The notes under the pieces: model-generated | The model's database searches: none | What the model was told of the DNA's origin: nothing | Seen by the model: only the letters and a program-made list of their open reading frames with translations | Shown here: positions 56,858 through 64,000 of the stretch, piece after piece | Position numbering within the stretch: the first letter of the stretch is position 1 | How the letters are laid out: each line of letters begins with the position of its first letter | Assembly (NCBI RefSeq): GCF_000399685.1 | Contig: NZ_KB976987.1 | Location: forward strand, 2,557,954-2,621,953 | DNA length: 64,000 bases | Source of the DNA: Acinetobacter pittii ANC 4050 | Lineage (GTDB): Bacteria; Pseudomonadota; Gammaproteobacteria; Pseudomonadales; Moraxellaceae | Direction: 5' to 3' | Program-made: the position numbers and the translations under genes

Positions 56858-56875
56858 TGTACGATATTGCTTACA
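56858..56875 (-). promoter_or_regulatory. GacA (UvrY) box upstream of the Rsm-like sRNA
   Basis: On the minus strand TGTAAG-CAATAT-CGTACA matches the known upstream activating sequence TGTAAG-N6-CTTACA at 11 of 12 defined positions. Its centre is about 70 bp before the inferred sRNA start, the usual position in rsm promoters. 19 bases past the stop of the preceding gene. Confidence 0.7.
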
Positions 56876-56893
56876 TCGATTTTTATATTCTTT

Positions 56894-58003
56894 TTATTTA
56901 TAAGGCTGTGCAATTTTATCAGTCACTATTTTCTCTTCTGCTTCTGCTTTGGCAATTCCTTCTTGGATGGCACTTTGCGCCTCCTCTTCATCATTTTGAG
57001 TTTGCTCAAGCTCTTCTTGAATAAGTTCAAATATTCGACCAGTCTGCAAAACCACATAGACAGGGAAATGATCAGATCCGATATGAGGCAAACGCTGCAT
57101 TTTAACCAAACCAAAATCGGTACTATGGAAAATATGGTCTAAAGACCAACGCAGTAACGGATAGTCTGCATGAAAAGTATTAATGAAATGTCGGCCAACT
57201 CGCGGATCAAGTAATCCACTAATTCGCTGAAATAGACGCGTAGTACGCGACCATGCTACATCGTTTAAATCCCCCATCACTATACAGCTTTCATCAAGAT
57301 CTTTAATTTGGTCACCCACAATTAAAAGTTCTGCATCACGTAAAGTCGAATCTTTCGCCTCAGTCGGACTAGGTGGTTTCGGATGTAAACAATAGAGTTG
57401 AACCGGCATACCGGAGCGTAAAGTCACAGTGGTATGAATAGAAGGAATTTCATCACTGAGAATAAATTTAACTTCGGTATTTGATAAGGGTAAGCGACTA
57501 TATAAATGCATGCCGTAGAGGTTATCTAAAGGCACAGGAACACGATAAGGATAGTCGCCTTCAATCTCTTTTAAAGCATTCTCCCATGTCTTATCACTTT
57601 CTAGTGTAAGTAATAAATCAGGTTTTAATGTCTGGATATGCTCAAGAAGTAAATGATATTTATCATTAGGAGTAAGAACATTTGATACGATTAATGAAAT
57701 CTGCTTTTGCGGATCTAATTGAGATGGTCTCACCTGTTTAACCTGTTTTTTCCAAAACAAGGTATAGGGCAAAACCATTTTAAGTTGGTAAGCAAGAGCG
57801 GCAATGAGCACAGCCAAAACTATTTCACGCCAGAGGTTCCATTCGGTAGGCCAAAAAAGTATTCCAATAAAGGCTAACAAACCAACAAATAGAATCTGCA
57901 AACGAGGAAAATCGGCACCACGAAACCACCACTCATCACGAGGAATAAGTGACCAGAAACTCAACCAAATCACCAGACCAGCTAGAACTTCGATATAAAT
58001 CAT
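56894..58003 (-). CDS. Endonuclease/exonuclease/phosphatase family membrane protein
   Basis: 369 residues. N-terminal membrane helices (about 3-18, 32-50, 55-75), then an EEP domain (about 105-335) with SLIVSNVLTPNDKYHLLLEHI, LLTLESDKTWENAL, the HPKPPSPTEAKDSTLRDAEL segment, VMGDLNDVAWSRTTRLFQ and SLDHIFHSTD...HIGSDHFPVYVVL, which carries the catalytic Asp-His pair. A Glu-rich coiled tail follows. The substrate (nucleic acid, phospholipid or inositol phosphate) is not evident. The membrane anchor favours an envelope role. Confidence 0.85.
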   Translation of the reverse strand: MIYIEVLAGLVIWLSFWSLIPRDEWWFRGADFPRLQILFVGLLAFIGILFWPTEWNLWREIVLAVLIAALAYQLKMVLPYTLFWKKQVKQVRPSQLDPQKQISLIVSNVLTPNDKYHLLLEHIQTLKPDLLLTLESDKTWENALKEIEGDYPYRVPVPLDNLYGMHLYSRLPLSNTEVKFILSDEIPSIHTTVTLRSGMPVQLYCLHPKPPSPTEAKDSTLRDAELLIVGDQIKDLDESCIVMGDLNDVAWSRTTRLFQRISGLLDPRVGRHFINTFHADYPLLRWSLDHIFHSTDFGLVKMQRLPHIGSDHFPVYVVLQTGRIFELIQEELEQTQNDEEEAQSAIQEGIAKAEAEEKIVTDKIAQPYK

Positions 58004-58190
58004 TGAATTTTCTCTTTTAAGATGATTTGTTTTTTAAAGTTTTTGTCATCTTTATCAATTTTGTATGTAACATAAACAAGATATTCTACTCAATAAACAT
58101 GGTGTTTTGTTTCTGTAACGCTTGCAGTTGTGGACACTTTTGATACACTCAACTCCCCCTAACAATTTTAACGCACCGAGGCAAAATGAC

Positions 58191-59309
58191 ATGAAAGTAG
58201 GTCTGGTCGGTTGGCGCGGGATGGTCGGTTCCGTCCTTATGCAACGTATGGTTGAAGAGAATGATTTTGCTCATATTGAGCCATTCTATTTCTCTACCAG
58301 TAATGCAGGTGGTGAAGCTCCTTCATTTGGTGGTAAGACTGCCCCAGCACTTATGGAAGCTACAGACATTAATAGTCTGAAGCAAATGGATGTCATTATT
58401 ACCTGTCAAGGTGGTGACTATACGTCTGAAGTTTTCCCACAGTTAAAAGCAACTGGTTGGGATGGCTACTGGATTGATGCAGCCTCTACTTTACGTATGT
58501 CAGATGATGCAATCATCGTTCTTGATCCAGTAAACCTTAACGTGATTAAAGACGGCTTGGTTAACGGCACCAAAACTTTCGTAGGTGGTAACTGTACAGT
58601 ATCGCTTATGTTGATGGGTGTAGGTTCACTTTTCCAAAATAATTTGGTGGAGTGGATGACTGCTATGACTTATCAAGCAGCATCAGGCGCTGGCGCACAA
58701 AACATGCGTGAGCTCATTACTGGTATGGGCTACTTATATAACAATACCAAAACATTGTTAGATGATCCTAAATCTGCAATTTTGGATATTGATCGTCAAG
58801 TTGCTGAGTTACAACGTGGTGAAGGTTTCCCATCTGCTAACTTTGGTGTGCCATTAGCGGGTTCATTGATTCCTTACATTGATAAGCAACTTGAAAACGG
58901 TCAATCAAAAGAAGAGTGGAAAGGTCAAGTTGAAACCAACAAGATCTTGGGTAACTCACAAATTGTTCCTATTGATGGTCACTGTGTCCGTATTGGTGCA
59001 ATGCGTTGCCACTCTCAAGCACTTACAATCAAGTTGAAAAAAGATGTACCGCTTGATGAAATTGAAGACATGATTCGTACTTCAAACCAATGGGCGAAAG
59101 TTGTACCAAACACTCGTGAAGCGTCTATGACTGACCTTACACCTGTTGCTGTAACTGGTACTTTAACTGTGCCTGTAGGTCGTCTACGTAAACTCAACAT
59201 GGGTAAAGAATATCTAGGTGCATTTACAGTGGGTGATCAGTTACTCTGGGGTGCTGCTGAGCCTTTACGTCGTATGTTACGCATTTTAGTTGAATACAAA
59301 AGCTCATAA
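58191..59309 (+). CDS. asd: Aspartate-semialdehyde dehydrogenase
   Basis: Makes L-aspartate semialdehyde for lysine/DAP, threonine and methionine synthesis. 372 residues from ATG 58191 ([15 protein letters not shown]), preceded by GAGG; the earlier ATG at 58122 would add an atypical extension. Catalytic C135 is in GGNCTVSLM, as in E. coli. The NADP loop [20 protein letters not shown] and the [21 protein letters not shown] segment are present. Upstream of fimV and truA, the order known from Pseudomonas. Confidence 0.96.
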   Translation: MKVGLVGWRGMVGSVLMQRMVEENDFAHIEPFYFSTSNAGGEAPSFGGKTAPALMEATDINSLKQMDVIITCQGGDYTSEVFPQLKATGWDGYWIDAASTLRMSDDAIIVLDPVNLNVIKDGLVNGTKTFVGGNCTVSLMLMGVGSLFQNNLVEWMTAMTYQAASGAGAQNMRELITGMGYLYNNTKTLLDDPKSAILDIDRQVAELQRGEGFPSANFGVPLAGSLIPYIDKQLENGQSKEEWKGQVETNKILGNSQIVPIDGHCVRIGAMRCHSQALTIKLKKDVPLDEIEDMIRTSNQWAKVVPNTREASMTDLTPVAVTGTLTVPVGRLRKLNMGKEYLGAFTVGDQLLWGAAEPLRRMLRILVEYKSS

Positions 59310-59335
59310 TTTGATTTGAATTATTCAGTCAAAAT

Positions 59336-59365
59336 AAAAAGCCGATCACATTAGATCGGCTTTTT
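59336..59365 (+). terminator. Terminator after asd
   Basis: AAAAAGCCGATC/GATCGGCTTTTT with a 6-nt loop. Confidence 0.93.
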
Positions 59366-59457
59366 CGTAACTGGTTTGTGAAAATTTTACAATTTATTTA
59401 CATTTCATTATTGTATAATTTTGAACGACTTTACGACTAATTAGGTCATGGATTGAG

Positions 59458-60819
59458 ATGACTGTTTATAACAAATTAAAAATTGCCATTTTCACCATTA
59501 TGTCTTCGCCTTCTATTTATGCGATTACATTAGACCCTATACAAATTCAGTCCGCACCTGGCGATTTGTTATATGCCGAAATGAATTTCCAACAAGCTGA
59601 TCCCAACGCTACTTTACAAGTCAGTTTGGCAACTCCTGAAGATTTAAGCGCGTTAGGAGTGACTCATCAGCCGCCCGGAAATCTTAATTTTTATACACGT
59701 CAAAACGGCCAAGGCTCAGGGGTTATTATTATTACCTCATCTCGCCCTGTGATTGATCCTGAACTGAATATTGTAGTAAAAATTAGTGAAGGTTCCGCCA
59801 CCCGTTTGCAGCATATTAAAACCGTAATTAAGCCTTCTTCTATAAAAAAGACTGAAAATAACGAAAATACGTTATCCCCTCAATTTATTGTCAATGAAAA
59901 AGATATTGCTCTAAATCTGCCAGAAAGTACCCGTTATGTATCAGCAACTTCGTCTCCAGCGACAACTGATTCGAATGGTGAACATAGCCTTAATATTAGC
60001 TCTGGAATTGCTCCAGCTATAAACATAAAATCATCCAATACATCTAGCGAAAGCTCTTCTGGTCAGGTTGCTCAACAAGTTACAGCAAGTACTACTTCTG
60101 ATCAGGTAGCATCAGAAAATCAGATTAAACCAACCAGCGCCAAAACAGCCACAAACAATTCACCAAAAACTCCAGTCAACAAACTAACAGCGCAAAAGAA
60201 ATCTACGCCTCAAAAGACGTCTAACCAAAACCCTGCCAAGAAACAAACCCTAAGTCCCTACAAAGGCCCAGCAACATCAGGTAAATATGTAGTACAACGC
60301 AACGAGTCTTTATGGAGCATTGCTAATCGCATCGCAGCAAAAACTAAACAACCTGTTGCGAAAGTCATGCATGATATTCAAGCTCAAAACCGACATGCTT
60401 TTATTCAGGGCGATGTAAATCGTTTACGTCAGGGAATTTCGCTTAACCTAGTCCACTCTCCTGCTCATAAACCTCAGCAAAATAAACCCAAAACAGACAT
60501 AGCACCTACTGCAAAATCAACTTCTAGCAAGGCAAAATACCGTTTACAGCAAGCTGAAATGAGTATTGTGGCTGAAAACAGCCAAAATTCTACACATGGA
60601 ACTGCTAAGAAGAGCACACAACAAGGTCAAAACAATACTGAGTTAGCAGTAAAAGTTATGACAACACGAGAAAAAACCGTTACATTACAAAGGAATGTAA
60701 CCAAACTAAATCAAACTTTACGTTTAAAAGACCAACGTATTCAACTTTTGAATGCACGTTTGGCAGAGTTACAACAGCAGTTACAAGCACAGCAACAGAC
60801 TCATAAGCAAAAACATTAA
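59458..60819 (+). CDS. fimV: FimV N-terminal part: periplasmic LysM protein
   Basis: 453 residues. Signal peptide ending IYA|IT (about residue 22); FimV-type N-domain to about 125 (ITLDPIQIQSAPGDLLYAEMNF, then LYFYTRQ-like and VKISEG segments); low-complexity Ser/Thr/Gln/Pro region; LysM domain at about 275-332 (GKYVVQRNESLWSIANRI); C-terminal coiled coil (about 405-450). No transmembrane helix. In Pseudomonas these parts are joined to a membrane helix and a TPR cytoplasmic domain in one protein; here those are encoded by the next gene. Role by homology: peptidoglycan-bound hub for type IV pili/twitching. Confidence 0.82.
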   Translation: MTVYNKLKIAIFTIMSSPSIYAITLDPIQIQSAPGDLLYAEMNFQQADPNATLQVSLATPEDLSALGVTHQPPGNLNFYTRQNGQGSGVIIITSSRPVIDPELNIVVKISEGSATRLQHIKTVIKPSSIKKTENNENTLSPQFIVNEKDIALNLPESTRYVSATSSPATTDSNGEHSLNISSGIAPAINIKSSNTSSESSSGQVAQQVTASTTSDQVASENQIKPTSAKTATNNSPKTPVNKLTAQKKSTPQKTSNQNPAKKQTLSPYKGPATSGKYVVQRNESLWSIANRIAAKTKQPVAKVMHDIQAQNRHAFIQGDVNRLRQGISLNLVHSPAHKPQQNKPKTDIAPTAKSTSSKAKYRLQQAEMSIVAENSQNSTHGTAKKSTQQGQNNTELAVKVMTTREKTVTLQRNVTKLNQTLRLKDQRIQLLNARLAELQQQLQAQQQTHKQKH

Positions 60820-60878
60820 GTTAAAATTAGAGTTAGCTCGCTTTATATTGCAAATATTTATTTTTTAAGGGGAAAGTA

Positions 60879-62144
60879 ATGTTATATGTGATTCCGTTCA
60901 TCATATTGCTCGTGGTCGCTGTCATTTTAAAAAAACGCGAAAATAGCCAGAAGCAAGAGGCTAACTCCCCTAAAACGGTAAGTAGAAAAACCAATAAAAA
61001 AGCGAACTCTAAAACAAGTAAAAACTCGCGTGAAAAAAGTAAAGTCAATGTGGTTGAAGAACTCATTCCCTCTACTCCACAAAGCAGCCCTGTTCCGGAT
61101 GCTGTACGTCAAAAAATTCAGCTACTTATTCAAGAAAGACAATTCTCAGCAGCTGAAGCTCAAGTCAATCAGGCGCTAAAAAAAGATAATACACAACATG
61201 AACTTTATTTATTGCTGCTTGAGATTCATATTGCACAAAAAGATGAGTTTGCAATAACTCAACTGATTGGCCATATTCGCAGTTTGTCACTCAATGAAAT
61301 AGCCATTCAAGCAGAAGCCAAACAAAAAGAGTATGAGTCCTCAAGACAACCTGATGCCATCGATTTTCCTCAAGCTCAAATATCCCAAGAGCCAAAAAAT
61401 AAAGCTGACACAACAGCTCAGTTTGACCAGTTAACAGCAAGTTCTTCTGAAGCTTCTTTTGATGACTTGCAGCAAGACTATACCCCTGTAAAGCAAGAAC
61501 CTGCTGTTGAAGTTGAACCTTTAGAGTTTAACTTTTCATTCGAACAAACCACGACTACAGAAAGTGGCAGCCAACCGACCCAAGAATCGGAGTTACCATC
61601 ATCTCAACAAACAAATGATTTGGCTGACTTAGATTTTTCTTTTGATTTAGCACCACTGCATGAACCTGAGGAAAAAGCTCAAGTAGTAGAAATACCAGCA
61701 GACCAAGAGAACAATACGAATGTTTTGGATTTTAATCTTGAATTAAATCCTGCAAATTCGGAGCTAAAAACTCATGAGCAGACCTCATCGTTAGATGAGC
61801 TTAAATTGGTAGAACAAGCTCCATTAGAACCAATTTCAATAGCACCTCTTGAGTTTTCTTTAGATGAACCTACCTTAGTCACAACATCAGAGATTGACAC
61901 TCAAAATCATATAAATTTATTAGGTGAAGAGACTACTCCAGCTCAAACTCAAGACCCTCTTTTAGAAGCTTTTCCAGAATTAAAACAGTTAGATGAAAAT
62001 GAACTTGATCTAAAACTTGCAGAGCAATACATCAAGTTAGGTGCTTATCCAGCAGCTCAAGCGTTATTGGCAAGTAATGAGCAAAAATTCAACACAGAAC
62101 AACAACAACGCGCGAAAAACCTACTTAATCGCATAGCTTCTTAG
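60879..62144 (+). CDS. FimV C-terminal part: membrane anchor and TPR/FimV C-terminal domain
   Basis: 421 residues. It starts with a membrane helix (MLYVIPFIILLVVAVILKKR), then a basic stretch, a helical TPR-like region (about 75-150, QFSAAEAQVNQALKKDNTQHELYLLLLEIHIAQKDEFA), a long acidic linker rich in Glu/Asp/Leu with repeated PLEF.L segments, and the conserved FimV C-terminal motif (LDENELDLKLAEQYIKLGAYPAAQALLAS). AAGGGG lies about 7 bases before the ATG, so it is translated separately. Probably forms one functional FimV with the gene 59 bases upstream (inference). Confidence 0.8.
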   Translation: MLYVIPFIILLVVAVILKKRENSQKQEANSPKTVSRKTNKKANSKTSKNSREKSKVNVVEELIPSTPQSSPVPDAVRQKIQLLIQERQFSAAEAQVNQALKKDNTQHELYLLLLEIHIAQKDEFAITQLIGHIRSLSLNEIAIQAEAKQKEYESSRQPDAIDFPQAQISQEPKNKADTTAQFDQLTASSSEASFDDLQQDYTPVKQEPAVEVEPLEFNFSFEQTTTTESGSQPTQESELPSSQQTNDLADLDFSFDLAPLHEPEEKAQVVEIPADQENNTNVLDFNLELNPANSELKTHEQTSSLDELKLVEQAPLEPISIAPLEFSLDEPTLVTTSEIDTQNHINLLGEETTPAQTQDPLLEAFPELKQLDENELDLKLAEQYIKLGAYPAAQALLASNEQKFNTEQQQRAKNLLNRIAS

Positions 62145-62162
62145 AACTGTTCGATTTACCAT

Positions 62163-62188
62163 AAGCAGTCAGAGATGACTGCTTTTTT
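62163..62188 (+). terminator. Terminator after the FimV pair
   Basis: AAGCAGTCA/TGACTGCTT with GAGA loop and T run. It lies 15 bases before the ansA start. Confidence 0.9.
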
Positions 62189-62202
62189 ATGCCTGCAAAA
62201 AT

Positions 62203-63174
62203 ATGAAAAAAATAGCCTTATTTTATATGGGTGGTACTTTTGGTTGCATTGGTGAACCTTTAGCTCCTATGCCTTATGACCAATTCCTACCTCAACTTGA
62301 AAAAGTAATTCCCCCACACTTAACAGTTGACTGCTTCGCTGCGCCCAATATTGTTGATAGCAGTGCATGTACAGCACCTGATTGGTTACGTCTAATTCAA
62401 CGCATACAACAACTACAACTTGAAGGTTATCAACATTTCGTTGTTATTCATGGTACAGACACGCTCAGTTATGCGGCTGCAACCCTAGCCCGCTTTTTAG
62501 GCCAAAGCTGTCATATTGTAATTACTGGTAGCCAATACCCGTTACTTAATATTCAAGGTGACAATACTCGTGAATTTACTGATGCAATTGAGAACTTATA
62601 CCTTGCATTAGAACAAGTGATTTCTCTACCTGTGGGTGCTTATCTCGCATTCCACCATCAAGTATTCCACGCACAAACTGCATTAAAAACGCATACGACT
62701 GAACTCGATGCTTTTTCAGGTTTAAGTAGTGAAGTTGAATTTGCGCCTCAGCAAAATGAATTGATCGTACAAGACAACCAAATTGAACGAGCAGCTTCAT
62801 TTCAGATTTTAAACTGGATGATGCAACCGATTGCAACAGAGCACTTAGTTCAGCAATTACGTCACTTACTTCCAGCCCCTCCGCACTTTTTAGTGTTACA
62901 AGGTTTTGGTACGGGTAATATTGCGGTAAACCAAGAATTACTCGCAACATTAGATGAACTGTATGCTCATGGTTGTGTTCCAATTTTGGCAACACAAGTA
63001 ACTTTTGGTGGTATTGATCAACGTTATGCGATTAGTGCATGGGCCAAAACTGCAAAAATTGTCATTAGCGATGCTAATAGTCATGCAGATCTCTATGCAA
63101 AAGCACTTCAAATCTATTTAAAATACCCAACTCCAGAACAATGGCTAAGTCATTGGAACGAAAATTTGCATTAA
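62203..63174 (+). CDS. ansA: L-asparaginase, type I (cytoplasmic)
   Basis: Hydrolyses asparagine to aspartate + ammonia. 323 residues, no signal peptide. First active-site threonine in ALFYMGGTFGC (T12); second motif VIHGTDTLSYAA (about 85-96), which supplies the Thr-Asp pair of the active site. The spacing fits asparaginase/glutaminase type I. It sits between fimV and truA, where Pseudomonas has the two adjacent. Confidence 0.88.
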   Translation: MKKIALFYMGGTFGCIGEPLAPMPYDQFLPQLEKVIPPHLTVDCFAAPNIVDSSACTAPDWLRLIQRIQQLQLEGYQHFVVIHGTDTLSYAAATLARFLGQSCHIVITGSQYPLLNIQGDNTREFTDAIENLYLALEQVISLPVGAYLAFHHQVFHAQTALKTHTTELDAFSGLSSEVEFAPQQNELIVQDNQIERAASFQILNWMMQPIATEHLVQQLRHLLPAPPHFLVLQGFGTGNIAVNQELLATLDELYAHGCVPILATQVTFGGIDQRYAISAWAKTAKIVISDANSHADLYAKALQIYLKYPTPEQWLSHWNENLH

Positions 63175-63188
63175 ACAGAGGTAAAGCC

Positions 63189-63986
63189 ATGCAACGTTAT
63201 GCGGTCGGTATTGAATTTAGCGGAGTTCAATACCGAGGTTGGCAAACACAACAGCCAGGCGTTGCCAGCGTTCAGGAAACGATTGAGCGTGTACTTAGCA
63301 AAATTGCAGATGAGCCTATTGCACTTCACGGCGCGGGTCGTACTGACGCTGGAGTACATGCAACAAATATGGTGGCACACTTTGATACGAACGCTATTCG
63401 TCCAGAAACAGGATGGTTAAGAGGGGCAAACAGCCAATTGCCTAAAGATATTTCCATTCAGTGGATTAAACTGATGGATGAAAGTTTTCATGCGCGTTTT
63501 AAAGCGACTGCACGACGTTACCGCTATATCATCTATAACGCGCCCCATCGCCCAGCACTATTACACAAACAAGTTACTCACATTTACCAAAAGCTAGATG
63601 TGAAAAAGATGATTGAAGCTGCCAGTAAGTTTGAAGGAACGCATAACTTTGAAACTTTTCGCGCAGCAGCATGCCAGTCAAACCAGCCTGTGCGACATGT
63701 AACGCATTGCCGTTTATTTGAACATGGACGCTATTTGGTTCTAGATATTCAAGCAGATGGTTTTTTACATCATATGGTACGCAATATTGTCGGTTGCTTA
63801 CTCGAAATTGGTCAAGGTATGTATGAAATTGATCATATCGATGCGATGTTTGCGGCACAAGATCGTAAAGCAGCTGGTGTAACTGCCCCACCCGATGGCC
63901 TTTATTTTATTCAGTGTAATTATCCTGAGCAGTTTGATTTACCGCAGCCACCACTTGGACCACATTGGCTAAACCTACCTGAGTAA
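63189..63986 (+). CDS. truA: tRNA pseudouridine(38-40) synthase
   Basis: 265 residues from ATG 63189 (MQRYAVGIEFSG), with AGAGG 8 bases upstream; the in-frame ATG at 63141 lies inside ansA. Catalytic D53 is in GAGRTDAGVHA. Other family segments: YRGWQTQQPGVASVQE, FHARFKATARRYRY and DGFLHHMVRNIVGCLLEIG. Modifies the anticodon stem of many tRNAs. Confidence 0.95.
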   Translation: MQRYAVGIEFSGVQYRGWQTQQPGVASVQETIERVLSKIADEPIALHGAGRTDAGVHATNMVAHFDTNAIRPETGWLRGANSQLPKDISIQWIKLMDESFHARFKATARRYRYIIYNAPHRPALLHKQVTHIYQKLDVKKMIEAASKFEGTHNFETFRAAACQSNQPVRHVTHCRLFEHGRYLVLDIQADGFLHHMVRNIVGCLLEIGQGMYEIDHIDAMFAAQDRKAAGVTAPPDGLYFIQCNYPEQFDLPQPPLGPHWLNLPE

Positions 63987-64000
63987 GCTTAGCCAATTCG

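Noticed and set aside
56867..57142. 91-codon plus-strand ORF across the GacA box and the end of the EEP gene
   Set aside because: Mostly antisense to the EEP-family coding region, low-complexity Phe/Leu, no ribosome-binding site.
60820..60878. Sequencing frameshift breaking a single fimV gene
   Set aside because: The first ORF ends after a coiled coil and is followed by non-coding sequence, a proper AAGGGG ribosome-binding site and an ATG at the membrane helix. No alternative frame bridges the gap.
1..64000. CRISPR arrays, tRNA/rRNA genes, prophage or integron
   Set aside because: No regularly spaced direct repeats, no cloverleaf or rRNA sequence I could recognise, and no integrase, recombinase or phage structural genes in the window.

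Overview
The window looks like chromosomal core DNA of an Acinetobacter, most likely from the calcoaceticus-baumannii complex. Base composition is AT-rich throughout. Gene orders fit this genus or its relatives: clpX/clpP/tig, piuA-piuC, metX-metW, tonB-exbB-exbD, rpmB-rpmG, and asd-fimV-truA. I recognised the species group from protein families and synteny, not from a search. I saw no prophage, insertion sequence, integron, CRISPR array, rRNA or tRNA.

Layout. 1-6.6 kb: ackA-pta acetate operon, class I fumarase, and two exported proteins. 6.8-10.3 kb (minus): clpX, clpP and tig, the protein quality-control block. 10.7-13.8 kb: an iron island with a TonB-dependent receptor (piuA) and its Fe(II) dioxygenase partner (piuC). 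14.0-18.4 kb: a leucine-rich leader peptide, leuA, then overlapping metX-metW-Sel1 genes. 18.6-20.3 kb: rdgB and an AEC permease, separated by a structured repeat RNA. 20.4-26.7 kb: tatABC followed by two PhoX-type phosphatases that are themselves predicted Tat substrates. All three transcription units carry arrays of four 11-bp-spaced PhoB-like half-sites. 26.7-32.4 kb: NRDE protein, lgt, two small membrane proteins, thyA, folA, DUF4105 and msrA. 32.5-36.3 kb (minus): tonB-exbB-exbD, purU, and a TetR regulator divergent from an aldehyde dehydrogenase. 38-43.7 kb: rpmB-rpmG, a CPA2 antiporter, small proteins and a UvrD-like helicase. 43.7-50.4 kb: HdeD-like protein, a putative metalloprotease, topA, an HxlR/oxidoreductase divergent pair, slyX. 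50.4-54.9 kb: uup, an LpxL-type acyltransferase, a second copy of the repeat RNA, and a GT4 glycosyltransferase. 54.9-58 kb (minus): gltP and an endonuclease/exonuclease/phosphatase-family protein, with a GGA-rich sRNA between them. 58.2-64 kb: asd, a FimV split into two genes, ansA and truA.

Most interesting signals. (1) A probable Gac/Rsm-type (CsrA/RsmA-titrating) sRNA on the minus strand at about 56625-56797. It has nine GGA motifs in about 140 nt, several in hairpin loops, including the loop of a 13-bp terminator stem. A GacA-box-like palindrome (TGTAAG-N6-CGTACA) lies about 70 nt upstream of the inferred start. (2) Pho-box arrays in front of tatABC, phoX-1 and phoX-2, which suggest the Tat translocase is co-induced with its cargo. 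(3) Two copies of a ~100-nt C4-like structured RNA with covarying stems. (4) A leuA attenuation leader peptide. (5) A FimV homologue split at its membrane segment.

Where upstream start codons were possible, I chose starts by Shine-Dalgarno spacing and family N-termini, and I note each choice.
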